Assembly (NCBI GenBank): GCA_037143175.1
Contig: JBAWZF010000034.1
Coordinates: 1-32,742, forward strand
Direction: 5' to 3'
Origin: a bacterium
GTDB lineage: Bacteria; Verrucomicrobiota; Kiritimatiellia; CAIKKV01; CAITUY01
DNA length: 32,742 nucleotides
Of the stretch, positions 1-8,113 are shown piece after piece (the stretch's first letter is position 1; each line of letters opens with the position of its first letter). The notes below the pieces were generated by a model. It made no database searches. It was not told where the DNA came from and saw nothing but the letters and a program-made list of their open reading frames with translations. Position numbers and translations under genes: made by a program.

Positions 1-41
1 CATTCTATACTCATGTAAATATATTTCTATACTAATAGCCT

Positions 42-93
42 GTCACCTTGTTCCGGTCACCTTGTTCCGACCTTGCTCCGTCACCTTGTTCCC
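42..93. repeat. short degenerate tandem repeat, about 13 bp x 4
   Basis: Four head-to-tail copies of a unit reading GTCACCTTGTTCC(G) start at about 42, 56, 69 and 80. The third copy is shortened and altered (GACCTTGCTCCG). The repeat lies upstream of the aminotransferase gene; the first 281 bases hold no convincing gene. A TATACT hexamer at 27-32 could be a -10 element but no matching -35 was found in the window. Function unknown. Confidence 0.6.
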
Positions 94-281
94 AAGCATA
101 AACGGGCATTCTGGCAACTGAGGCCTGCCGGGGCATTTTTGATTCTTAACTTGCGTTTTGGCATGAACTCGGGCAGTTTTCCCCGCGAGCAAAGGGGCTT
201 TCCGGACGGTGTTTCCACGGGCATGAGTCCGTGCCGCCGGGAATCCTGTTTCTTGCTGAATAAGGTGAGGTTAACTGAATC

Positions 282-1583
282 ATGGCGACACAATTGGATC
301 CCCAGGCCGTAGCATTGAATAAAACCATTGAGGCCGCTAATCCGGCCGTACTCTCCATGCTCTCCGGGCGTGGCCGCAAGATTTTCTTTCCAAAGATGGG
401 GATTCTCGCCCAGTCGGCGGAAGCCCGTGGCAAAGCAATCAATGCCACCATCGGAACCGCCCTTGAGGAGGATGGTTCCCCGCTGTGCCTGCCCAGCATT
501 GCCTCCCAGTTGAACCTTCCGAAAGGCGCGGCCTTTCCCTATGCGCCAAGTCCGGGATTGCCCGAAATCCGCGAACAATGGGGGAAGATGCTGCTCCAGA
601 AGAATCCCGGACTTGCCGGCAAATCGTTCACCCAGCCTGTGGTTTCCTGTGCGCTCACCCATGGGCTCAGTGTTGCGGCCTACCTGTTCTGTAATGACGA
701 TGATGTGTTGCTCACGCCTGATCTCTACTGGGAAAATTATGATCTCATCTTCGGGGTTTCCTTCGGGGGTCAGATTGTCACCTATCCTGCCTTCAATCCT
801 GCCGGTGGATTCAATCTTGAAGGCTTGCGCAAGGCGATGGAGGCCCGCAAGGAGAAGAAGCTGATCATCTCGCTCAACTTCCCCAATAATCCGGCAGGTT
901 ATACCCTGTTGGAGAAGGAAGTCCCGGAGCTGAAGAAACTACTGTTGGCCGAAGCCGAGGCGGGCCGCCAGTTGGTGGTTCTGCTTGATGATGCCTATTT
1001 TGGCCTGGTTTTTGAGAAGGGGGTCTATACCCAGTCGATGTTTGTGGACCTCTGTGATGCGCACGAGAACATTTTGGCGGTCAAGATGGATGGGCCTACC
1101 AAGGAAGACTATGTCTGGGGGTTCCGTGTTGGCTTCATCACGTTCGGAGTCAAGGGGGGGAGCCCGGCGCTGTACCAGGCGCTTGAGGGTAAGTGTGCCG
1201 GCGCCATCAGGGCCAACATTTCCAATGCTTCCATGCCGGCGCAGTCCATGTTGCTGGCCGCCTGGAAGAACCCAGCCTATGCGGTGGAAAAGCAGAAGGC
1301 GTATGACCTGCTCAAGGGCCGCTATGAGGAGATCAAGCGTGTGCTGGCCACCCACCCTGAATACCGGGAGGAGTTTGTGCCGGTTCCGTATAATTCCGGG
1401 TACTTCATGTGCGTGCGGCTCGTGAAAGCGGATCCGGAGAAGGTGCGTCAGAAGCTTCTGGCCGAGCATGCCACGGGGGTTATCAACCTCTGTGGCATCT
1501 TGCGTATCGCCTTCTCGGCAACCCCGACCGCTAAGCTTGCAACCTTGTTTGCCAATCTTTTTGCGGCCTGTAAGGCGGTATAA
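282..1583 (+). CDS. class I/II pyridoxal-phosphate aminotransferase
   Basis: A 433-residue fold-type I PLP aminotransferase, expected in the cytoplasm, transferring an amino group between an amino acid and a 2-oxo acid; the substrate cannot be read from the sequence. Seen: the NFPNNPAG loop at 199-206 (cofactor-contacting Asn and cis-Pro region), DDAYF at 236-240 (Asp that pairs with the pyridine nitrogen), the likely Schiff-base lysine K274 in GPTKEDYVWGFRVG, and a late Arg in LRIAFSA (about 410) that would bind the substrate carboxylate. The context GPTKEDYVWGFR differs from the common SxSKxxGxxGxR form, so this is a divergent subgroup rather than a textbook AspC. The ATG is preceded by AAGGTGAGG at a rather long spacing of 11. 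The gene is followed after 21 nt by the CBM9-like gene, suggesting co-transcription, although no shared pathway is obvious. Confidence 0.88.
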   Translation: MATQLDPQAVALNKTIEAANPAVLSMLSGRGRKIFFPKMGILAQSAEARGKAINATIGTALEEDGSPLCLPSIASQLNLPKGAAFPYAPSPGLPEIREQWGKMLLQKNPGLAGKSFTQPVVSCALTHGLSVAAYLFCNDDDVLLTPDLYWENYDLIFGVSFGGQIVTYPAFNPAGGFNLEGLRKAMEARKEKKLIISLNFPNNPAGYTLLEKEVPELKKLLLAEAEAGRQLVVLLDDAYFGLVFEKGVYTQSMFVDLCDAHENILAVKMDGPTKEDYVWGFRVGFITFGVKGGSPALYQALEGKCAGAIRANISNASMPAQSMLLAAWKNPAYAVEKQKAYDLLKGRYEEIKRVLATHPEYREEFVPVPYNSGYFMCVRLVKADPEKVRQKLLAEHATGVINLCGILRIAFSATPTAKLATLFANLFAACKAV

Positions 1584-1604
1584 TCCCGGCAGGGAGGACT
1601 AATC

Positions 1605-2270
1605 ATGAAGCGTTCCGTTTCTCTTGATGTGATATCCCTGGCGGGAATCGATTTGGATGACTGGAACCAGATCAAGTCGGGTTTTCGTAATGCCCGGGTG
1701 GTGGAGTCCCAGCAGGCGTGGCAGGCCGCACGGGATCCTGAATTCCGGCCCATGCATGTGAAGGCCGGGTGGACCCGGGAGGCGTTGATCGTCTACGCGG
1801 TCCTGGAGGATGCGGATATCTTTAATCCGGAAACGCAGTTCAACGCGATGTCGTTCAAGTCGGGGGATGTATTCGAGATGTTTCTACGTCCCTTTGAGCA
1901 GGAGGCCTATCTGGAAGTCCATGTCTCGCCGGAGAACCAGAAGCTGCAACTGCGTTTCCCGTCGGCACAGGCTTTTGCCGCTCCGCGCCCGGATTCTGTC
2001 ATCCCGCCCGAGTGGTATATCGGGGAAGGTGCCGTTGAAAGCTATGTGCGGGTGGATAAGGCCGCAGAACGCTGGGAGGTGGTGGCGCGGATCCCATTTA
2101 GTCTCGTGGAGGAGGCCTCACGGCCCGTGTCCGGCTCGAGATGGCTGTTTTCCTTCAGTCGATATGACTACACGCGTGGGCGGAAAGCGCCTGTTTATTC
2201 ATCAACCTCCCCGCATACGAGATTGAGCTTCCATCAGCAGGAAGCCTGGGGCGAATTAACCTTTCTGTGA
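1605..2270 (+). CDS. CBM9-like (DOMON-fold) carbohydrate-binding protein
   Basis: A 221-residue protein that resembles the family-9-like carbohydrate-binding domain found beside glycan-acting enzymes in PVC and Bacteroidetes bacteria. Typical elements are LIVYAVLEDADIFN at 61-74 (a strand followed by the acidic turn), GDVFEMFLRP at 87-96 (the D-x-x-E-x-F core) and YLEVHVSPEN at 102-111. The C-terminal part (about 158-221) finishes the beta sandwich, with RWLFSFSRYDYTRG and a WGELTF end. There is no signal peptide or membrane segment, so it is either cytoplasmic or exported in an unrecognised way. The start is well set by GGGAGG eight bases upstream. It is followed after 10 nt by an SGNH esterase, which fits a joint role in handling acylated glycans; that link is inference. 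Confidence 0.7.
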   Translation: MKRSVSLDVISLAGIDLDDWNQIKSGFRNARVVESQQAWQAARDPEFRPMHVKAGWTREALIVYAVLEDADIFNPETQFNAMSFKSGDVFEMFLRPFEQEAYLEVHVSPENQKLQLRFPSAQAFAAPRPDSVIPPEWYIGEGAVESYVRVDKAAERWEVVARIPFSLVEEASRPVSGSRWLFSFSRYDYTRGRKAPVYSSTSPHTRLSFHQQEAWGELTFL

Positions 2271-2280
2271 GTTGAGGCTT

Positions 2281-3375
2281 ATGGATATCAGCAAATTTGA
2301 CAAGAATATGGCGGTGAAGAAGGCCGATGAAAATGGACTGGTCTGGTATCACCCTTATGAGCGTCCATTTAAGCTGATTGGCTTTAATTGGTTTGATCGC
2401 GATAATGTTTACCGTCGATTCCCCGTGAAACCGCCTTATCCATTGCCCGAAAGTGTGGACGTCTTGGCGTGGTGTACGGCCGGGGGACAGGTGAAATTCC
2501 GGACCGATAGCGGCAAGGTGAGTGTGAAGGTGACGTTGCGTGATGGCGGTGGGATGGATCATATGCCGCAAACCGGTATAAGCGGCTTTGATCTCTATGT
2601 GGGTGAGCCGGGCGAGGAGACGTTCTTTGCTGTCACCCGTTTTGCTGTCGGGGTCACGGAGTTCACGAGCGAACTTTTCAGTAGTGACATCCGGAAGCGC
2701 CGCACTTTTACGATCAACTTTCCCCTGTACAAGGGAGTCAATACGATCGAAATAGGGGTGGAGTCTGATGCCAAAGTCGAGGCGCCACCAGCGTGGTCCT
2801 CCAATAAGCCGATTGTGGTATACGGGACTTCGATCACGCAGGGTGGGTGTGCATCCCGGCCTGGCTCCTGTTATACCAATATCCTGAGCCGGCGGCTGAA
2901 TCGGCCGTTTATCAACCTGGGGTTTTCCGGCAGTGGGAGAGGGGAGCCCGAGGTGGCTCGGAATATCGCCTCAATTTCCAGCCCCGCCATGTTAGTCCTG
3001 GATTATGAAGCAAATTGTGGGCAGTGTGAAAGTTTATCCAAAACACTTCCTAGATTTATCGGCCTATTACGTGATGCGCATAAAAAGACCCCGATCCTGG
3101 TGGTATCCAAGATCCGGTATGGACAGGAATCCCTCAAGGGGGATGCAAGCAAGTCGCGTGACAGGGAACAGTGTAAGCGCATGCAGTATGGTCTTGTGAA
3201 AAAACTGCGAGGAGCCGGGGATAGGAATATCTATTTCCTGGATGGATCCACATTGTTGGGCAAGGACTATTGGGAGTGTACAGTGGATAACGTCCACCCT
3301 ACTGATCTCGGGTTTTTCCGGATGGCCGACGGGATTGGCCGTGTAATCAAGAGAATTCTATCCAAAGGGGACTAA
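2281..3375 (+). CDS. SGNH/GDSL hydrolase with N-terminal GxDLY domain
   Basis: A two-domain esterase of 364 residues. The N-terminal beta-sandwich (about 20-170) carries GISGFDLYVG at 99-108, the hallmark of the GxDLY domain that precedes a subset of SGNH esterases. The catalytic domain follows: block I VVYGTSITQGG with nucleophile S184, block II NLGFSGSGRGE (212-222) with the oxyanion Gly, block III DYEANC with N245, and block V DNVHPTDLG with D336 and H339. Known members remove acyl groups from sugars or lipids; the substrate here is unknown. No signal peptide was seen. A TTG nine bases upstream (2272) is in frame, but the ATG was chosen because GAGG precedes it. The stop lies 4 bp before the left end of an insertion sequence, so the gene is just outside it and looks complete. 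Confidence 0.82.
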   Translation: MDISKFDKNMAVKKADENGLVWYHPYERPFKLIGFNWFDRDNVYRRFPVKPPYPLPESVDVLAWCTAGGQVKFRTDSGKVSVKVTLRDGGGMDHMPQTGISGFDLYVGEPGEETFFAVTRFAVGVTEFTSELFSSDIRKRRTFTINFPLYKGVNTIEIGVESDAKVEAPPAWSSNKPIVVYGTSITQGGCASRPGSCYTNILSRRLNRPFINLGFSGSGRGEPEVARNIASISSPAMLVLDYEANCGQCESLSKTLPRFIGLLRDAHKKTPILVVSKIRYGQESLKGDASKSRDREQCKRMQYGLVKKLRGAGDRNIYFLDGSTLLGKDYWECTVDNVHPTDLGFFRMADGIGRVIKRILSKGD

Positions 3376-3379
3376 TATG

Positions 3380-3399
3380 CATGGTCTTTCCTTTTGACT
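3380..3399 (+). repeat. left terminal inverted repeat, IS copy 1
   Basis: The 20 bases beginning CATGGTCTTT and ending TTTGACT are an exact reverse complement of 5262-5281. Confidence 0.93.
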
Positions 3400-3473
3400 A
3401 AAGATTCAGTCGTATTATGAGGGGAAGCACAATTATATAGACAAATTGTCCTTTTTTTGGTGTTCTATCGTGG

Positions 3474-5262
3474 ATGAAAAATACACCCAAAAAAGCCAAT
3501 CGCCATTCGAGTTCCACATGCCCGTGTGACAACACGTTGATGATTAGCGTGATAGATTCGAAGGAAGTTTCCCGTTTCGACTCCCTTATGGGTACATTTC
3601 ACTATCTTGGCGAGAGCCGCCCGGTGGGTGATACCTTGAGGATGGTTGCCCATCGAGGCGAAGAATGGCTTGGATTATTGATGTGGGGCTCAGCGGCCTA
3701 TCGGTTGAAAGATCGCGATATTCATATCGGGTGGACTCCTACACAGTGTGCGCAACGCCAGAAGCTTATCGTGCAGAATCGCCGGTTTCTATTACTGGGC
3801 GAGCGTGGCGAGCATCCGAACCTTGCCTCACAGATACTCGGAGCAGTCGTACGTGAATTGCCGGGCCTCTGGCTTGAGAGGTTCGGTTATCAGCCATTGC
3901 TCGCCGAGACGTTCACGGATATCGAAGCCTATGCCGGCACTTGTTATAAAGCGTCAGGTTGGTTGCCGCTGGGTATGACGAAAGGCTTTTCCCGGCACCG
4001 TGCTGATTTCTACGTTCCAAATGACCGGCCAAAAAAACTCTGGATCCGCGAATTGTATCCGAAGGCAGCGCAGGTGTTGCGGGCATCGGAGCTTCCGGCT
4101 GTTTGCCAAAAGGGATCCCATAGTAATGCTGACGGGGTTTTGCCTATCACCCGTGGACAACTTGAATCGTTACACGCTGCACTTTGCAAGGTTCCAGATC
4201 CCCGAGCCTCCAACCGCGGCTTTCACATTGGTGCGGTGTTGTCCATCGTGGCTATGGCCATTTTCAGCGGTCATCGCAGCATTGCGGCGATTGAGCGGTT
4301 TGCCGGACGACTCCGTCATGACCAGCGTGTAGCACTTGGGCTGCCTCGTTTCGGCAAAGGCAATTATCGCAAACCCCCAAAATACAAGGTGTTCTATAAC
4401 CTGCTTGCGAAACTTGATGTCAATCGCTTTGCCGAACTACTAAACGCGTGGTTGACTCACCATCGAGGCACTCTTCCCGTCGCGCTGGCACTCGATGGTA
4501 AGTTTATCCGTGATACGGTCGGCCTGGTCTGTATGAGTGAACACGATACCGGAGTGCCACACGCCATGCGCAAGGCCAGCCAGAAAGAGGGCGAAGGAGC
4601 TGATTGCGAGTTAAAGGCGGCACAAACTATGATCGAACTGCAATCCGACCTGTCTCACGCCATTATTACGGCCGACGCACTTAATTGCCAAACGCGCACA
4701 GCTCAGGAAATCGTCGCACGGGGCGGTGAATATCTCATTCAAACCAAGGGCAACCAGAAAACCATTCATGAAAGCACCATCGCAAAAACTGAAGGACTCC
4801 CCCCCCCCTTTTGCCCAAACTGAAAAAGCACACGCCCGAATCGACGACCGATCCATCTCCCTCTGCTCAGTCGATCCGCTCGAGATAGGCTTTCCTCATG
4901 TCCAGACGGTTATCCGCGTCACCCGCGACTCAACAGCTTACAAGAAACCCGAAGACAAGACTCCCGGCTATTACCTCAGTTCCGCGCCTATTGATCGCTA
5001 TACACCACAACAATGGCTGAGCCTCGTCCGTGGCCATTGGGACGGTTGCGAAATCCGCAATCATTGGCGCAAGGACGCATGCCTCCTGGAGGATAAGACC
5101 CCAAGCCGTAACCCCAATATCGTAGCCTCGCTCGCCCTTGTGCGTAATTGCCTGTTCCTCTTCCTTGAACAAAACTCAGAAACCCATAATATCAATGCTT
5201 TCACAGAGGATATTGCAGCAAATTCACGCAAAGCTTTCCGCATGGTTATGCGCAATTCATGA
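3474..5262 (+). pseudogene. DUF4338-ISAs1 transposase, frameshifted at a C10 tract
   Basis: The first frame runs 3474-4823 (449 aa); the rest continues in the +1 frame to 5262. Deleting one C from the run at 4799-4808 would restore a 595-aa protein. Residues about 25-190 are a DUF4338 domain (FHYLG, RPVG, HIGWTP, NRRFLLL, NLASQILG, ETFTD, YAGTCYKASGW), the domain of the Druantia protein DruA. Residues about 215-595 are an ISAs1/H-repeat type DDE transposase: an N-terminal associated region (DPRASNRGFHIGAVLSIV), first Asp in ALDGK (D341), second in ITADAL (D401), and the Glu in RGHWDGCEIRN (E526 of the restored protein). All three catalytic acids therefore survive if the frame is restored. Whether the shift is a decay mutation, a sequencing error in the homopolymer, or slippage used on purpose cannot be decided here. 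ATG 3540 is an alternative start. Confidence 0.85.
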
Positions 5263-5281
5263 GTCAAAAGGAAAGACCATG
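5262..5281 (-). repeat. right terminal inverted repeat, IS copy 1
   Basis: Exact reverse complement of 3380-3399; it reads AGTCAAAAGG and then AAAGACCATG on the + strand. Confidence 0.93.
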
Positions 5282-5291
5282 GGGGCCACCG

Positions 5292-5315
5292 CAGGGGCAT
5301 TTCATCTGCCCTAGT
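5292..5315 (+). repeat. left terminal inverted repeat, IS copy 2
   Basis: It reads CAGGGGCATTTCATCTGC followed by CCTAGTC. The first 18 bases match the reverse complement of the right end with a single mismatch (GG versus GT at the sixth base); the inner part is weaker. Confidence 0.85.
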
Positions 5316-5531
5316 CAAAAGGGGTTCATAATCGTCGTGTAGGCGATTTGTTTTTCCGGTAGATCCTTTCGGCGTGCCGGACGTTGTCTGCGCCGGCGCC
5401 GGAGGCACCCCCGGTTACCTCATGAGCCCGAATACTCCAGCAGGATGCCCTGTTTCCGCCAGCCGGGAACAGATCTCCTTACGGATCATCATTGATCGTG
5501 TCGTCTTGATTCCGGGTGTCATGATGATGTT

Positions 5532-6945
5532 CTACTGTCGCAACAGCTTAAGAGCCTGTGCGACGGTCATGCGACGGCACCATGATTTGCAGCCGTTTGC
5601 CCCCGCTTTCCCAAATGAGTTCTGGATTTCATAGCTGATGAAGCAGGCGTTGCGCCCGATCAAGGATACCGCTTTGGTTCCCCTTTAACCCGAACAGGTA
5701 GTCCCAGCCTTTTTCCTGGGTTGTAACCCGTGCGCTTTCCTGTTGGCAGTGCATCGAATCAGCCGTGATCAGGGCATAATCAACGTTTGGAAGATCGCGA
5801 AGGAGTTGGGGATAGGCGGGAATTTCATTGCTCTTATCCTCGATCGGAATTTGGGCCAACGTCAACCGCAACCGGTGTGTTACAGCCGAGAGCAATTGGA
5901 GCGGTTTGCCATCGGTTCTTGCGCTGCCGCGCAGTGTCTTGCCATCAACAGCCAAACGTGCAACCACCGATAACTCCTGCTCCAGCAGCCATTCGCCGAC
6001 AATGCGGTCAAACTGCTGCGTGTCAACCTTGCTCAGCACGTGATAAAACGTTGAGTCGCTGGGGGACAGATAGTTACCTTCCTTGTTCTTCTGACACCCC
6101 AAAGCGCGAAGTTGGCGTTGTGTGAACTTGCGACAGGTGTCTTCGATCGGTTGATAGCCACCTGCGCCCATCAATACCGCAACAGCGGCGCACGCGAGTA
6201 CAAACGGCTGACGATGTCGCAACCCGTGCCCCCCTCGTCCGTCGCGCAATTCCCGAAAACAGTCGAGCAACGATTCGAGATCTGGCGCGCGCCATGGACA
6301 GGGCCCGGCGACATGCTCCTCATGCTCAGCCATGGCCTCAGACCAGCGCCCACGCCGTAACAATGCGTACGCCCCGGGCTGCAACTCCTTTATGTAGAGT
6401 TGTTTCGGTTCCCCGTGCTCATGATAGAAGTCACGGCTTGCACGCTTGAATCCAGCCGTTGGCCCCACGGCGTCAAAACCACAAGCGCGGTAGCAAACAC
6501 CACGATAGCGGGTCTCATCCACAAAACTTTCAACCACCAGCACGGGATGTCCCCACTGTTCCTCCCAGTCGCGAGACACGCGCCGCAGGCATAACCCCAG
6601 GGCTCGCGATGCCAAGTTCGGCAACCGTTCCCGTTCCGGCAGAACAAGATAACGACTATTATTCACAATAAACCCGAGCCGTCGAGCCCGCTGCCGGGGC
6701 GACCATCCAATCCGCTTCTCCCGCGCCTTAAGATGCAGAGCTGCTGCACTGAAACAGGCCAAAGCAACCCACTCACCATCAAGTTCTGCAACGTAACGCA
6801 ACGTTCTGCCAACCATCCGGGCACTGCACAGGTAATGCTTTTGCTCCATTATCTCGTCGAACCGCAGACGCTCATCTTCGCGCAGCAGTCGTACCGTCAC
6901 ACGCTTCAGGATCTCTGGCTCAGGGGCTAATTCGTGTCGTTTCAT
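5532..6945 (-). pseudogene. DUF4338-ISAs1 transposase, C-terminally broken
   Basis: An open frame from ATG 6945 (or 7008) to a TGA at 5629-5631. ATG 6945 is preferred because it lies about 70 bp inside the terminal repeat, as in copy 1. The DUF4338 domain is clear (QKHYLCSARMVGRTL, RIGWSP, NNSRYLVLP, NLASRALG, VESFVDETRYRGVCYRACGF), followed by the transposase-associated region (LRDGRGGHGLRHRQPF) and two catalytic aspartates (AVDGKTLRG, LITADSMHC). The protein ends at LKGNQSGILDRAQRLLHQL, about 150 residues short, so the RGHW...E region is missing. In the next frame, 5633 to 5532 encodes a 33-aa stretch ending CRRMTVAQALKLLRQ that resembles the usual Arg/Leu-rich tail of such transposases. 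This suggests an internal deletion of roughly 110 codons; that reconstruction is inference. Confidence 0.8.
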
Positions 6946-7014
6946 GCCTCTGAGGTAACAAACGAGAAAACCATGTCCTGTCATTTCGCGAAGCGTCTCA
7001 TGAGCCATGGATCA

Positions 7015-7040
7015 GACTGGATGCAGATGAAATGACCCTG
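7015..7040 (-). repeat. right terminal inverted repeat, IS copy 2
   Basis: Read on the minus strand it is CAGGGTCATTTCATCTGC followed by ATCCAGTC, the partner of the repeat at 5292-5315. Confidence 0.85.
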
Positions 7041-7072
7041 CACCCACCTGGCCTCCCTCGCAGAAAGCGCCA

Positions 7073-7101
7073 TTGATTTCTTTACCACAGATGAGTATAG
7101 A
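7073..7101 (+). promoter_or_regulatory. putative sigma70-type promoter for the csgG-like gene
   Basis: TTGATT at 7073-7078 and TATAGA at 7096-7101 are separated by 17 bases. The start of transcription would fall about 5 bases before the ATG at 7113, and no Shine-Dalgarno sequence is visible, so the message would be nearly leaderless. Confidence 0.4.
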
Positions 7102-7112
7102 TACGTGCACAA

Positions 7113-8087
7113 ATGAAGCTGCAACAATATGTTGTCAAATTGACGAAAGCGGCCGTTACGGGGTTTATTGCCATATTCGGTTTAACCAGTTGTAACAGTA
7201 CGATCATTCATTCTACCCCACCTTTATCGGAAGAGATGCATGCCCCGGTCGTGGCGGTCACCTCGTTTGAAAATCGCGCAGGTTTTGAGGGACAGTGGAA
7301 ACTGGGCGACGGAATGGCTGACCTGCTGGTCTCCGAACTCGTTTTATCTCGAAACTTCGTCGTAGTTGAGCGCCAGCATTTTGAGAAAATCGCAGGGGAG
7401 ATCCAACGCCAGCAAAGTTCACTCTTCCGCTCGGAAGGCAAAACACCTATCGGCCGGATGAAAAATGCTCAATACCTGATCCGTGGCGTCATCACGGATT
7501 TCTCTCAAACCGGCAGCAGCAGTTTTTTCCTCTCTACTCTGCGCTCCTTATTCCTGATGGGCCGTAGCCACACGGCCCGCGTTTCACTTACCCTGACTCT
7601 TGTGGACGTTGAGACGGGCCAAATCCTGAGTTCAGTTCAAAGCACTGGCCTTGTCCGTACCCGGGAAGCCTTCATCGAATCATCCTATAAAGGCGTCTCT
7701 TTCGGAGGAGAGGTGTTTTTTGCCACCCCGTTGGGCAAAGCAACCGCCCGCGCCATTGAAGGGGGTGTGAACCAGATCGTCCGCGACATGCCTCAGAATC
7801 CCTGGCGTCCGATGATCAGTTGCATCCGTGAAGGAACCATCCTCGTCAATGGGGGGAAAGACAGGGGGTTCCGTGAAGGCGCTGAATATATTGTGCGGGG
7901 CCCTGCAGAACCCGTAACAGATCCCGCCACCGGCGACGTTCTCACCTTTGTGCCTGGTGCCCGGATTGGGCTGCTTTGCATTCTTCAAGTAGACGAAAAA
8001 GTTTCATTTGCAAAAGTCATCCAGGGTCAAGGTTTCAATCGCGGCCAATGGCTGGCCAAAGCCACGCCAACTACCCGTGGTCCCTGA
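7113..8087 (+). CDS. CsgG-family outer-membrane lipoprotein
   Basis: A 324-residue protein with a lipoprotein signal ending in the lipobox LTSC (C27), hence membrane-anchored in the periplasm or outer membrane. The body matches the CsgG/curli-secretion fold: VVAVTSFENRAG (47-58), LGDGMADLLVSELV, FVVVERQHFEKI, then AQYLIRGVITDFSQ and VSLTLTLVDVETGQILSS. CsgG itself forms the curli export channel; many relatives in other phyla occur without curli genes and have unknown roles. No csgA, csgB, csgE or csgF partner is present here. The extra C-terminal part (about 245-324, ILVNGGKDRGFREGAEY) resembles the repeat-like tail seen in such CsgG relatives, reading as a set-point (dispersed beta) domain. 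The next gene starts 26 nt downstream. Confidence 0.82.
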   Translation: MKLQQYVVKLTKAAVTGFIAIFGLTSCNSTIIHSTPPLSEEMHAPVVAVTSFENRAGFEGQWKLGDGMADLLVSELVLSRNFVVVERQHFEKIAGEIQRQQSSLFRSEGKTPIGRMKNAQYLIRGVITDFSQTGSSSFFLSTLRSLFLMGRSHTARVSLTLTLVDVETGQILSSVQSTGLVRTREAFIESSYKGVSFGGEVFFATPLGKATARAIEGGVNQIVRDMPQNPWRPMISCIREGTILVNGGKDRGFREGAEYIVRGPAEPVTDPATGDVLTFVPGARIGLLCILQVDEKVSFAKVIQGQGFNRGQWLAKATPTTRGP

Positions 8088-8113
8088 GTGCCCAACCATG
8101 GCAAGGGACAATC

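Larger units (their letters stand above)
3380..5281 (+). mobile_element. insertion sequence, ISAs1-like with DUF4338 domain (copy 1)
   Basis: A 1,902-bp element bounded by perfect 20-bp terminal inverted repeats and containing one transposase frame interrupted by a frameshift. The stop codon of the transposase (5260-5262) overlaps the right repeat by one base. The flanking octamers (3372-3379 CTAATATG and 5282-5289 GGGGCCAC) do not match, so the 8-bp target duplication usual for ISAs1 elements is absent, which points to an older insertion, rearrangement of the flank, or a second insertion nearby. A second element begins 10 bp further on. Confidence 0.9.
5292..7040 (-). mobile_element. insertion sequence, ISAs1-like with DUF4338 domain (copy 2, defective)
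   Basis: A 1,749-bp element defined by imperfect inverted ends that both begin CAGGG, a common terminus in the ISAs1 family. The transposase reads on the minus strand, so its 3' end faces that of copy 1. The ends and protein sequence differ clearly from copy 1, so the two are not a recent duplication. The 240 bases between the left end and 5531 hold no recognisable gene. Flanking octamers (GGCCACCG at 5284-5291, CACCCACC at 7041-7048) do not form a target duplication. The transposase lacks its last catalytic residue, so the copy should not move by itself. Confidence 0.85.

Noticed and set aside
81-662. Long minus-strand ORF (193 aa) opposite the aminotransferase start
   Set aside because: It overlaps the aminotransferase, which has clear PLP motifs, and its own sequence shows no recognisable family features.
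939-1469. Minus-strand ORF of 176 aa
   Set aside because: Shadow of the aminotransferase frame; composition is typical of antisense frames and no ribosome-binding site was noted.
5262-5321. Direct repeat AGTCAAAAGG at the right end of IS copy 1 and inside the left end of copy 2
   Set aside because: Ten bases only, in different positions relative to the element ends; a chance match is likely.
5374-5634. Plus-strand ORF of 86 aa inside IS copy 2
   Set aside because: No domain or start signal; it lies over the broken end of the transposase.
3380-7040. Composite transposon formed by the two insertion sequences
   Set aside because: Only 10 bp lie between them, their ends differ, and no flanking direct repeat was found.
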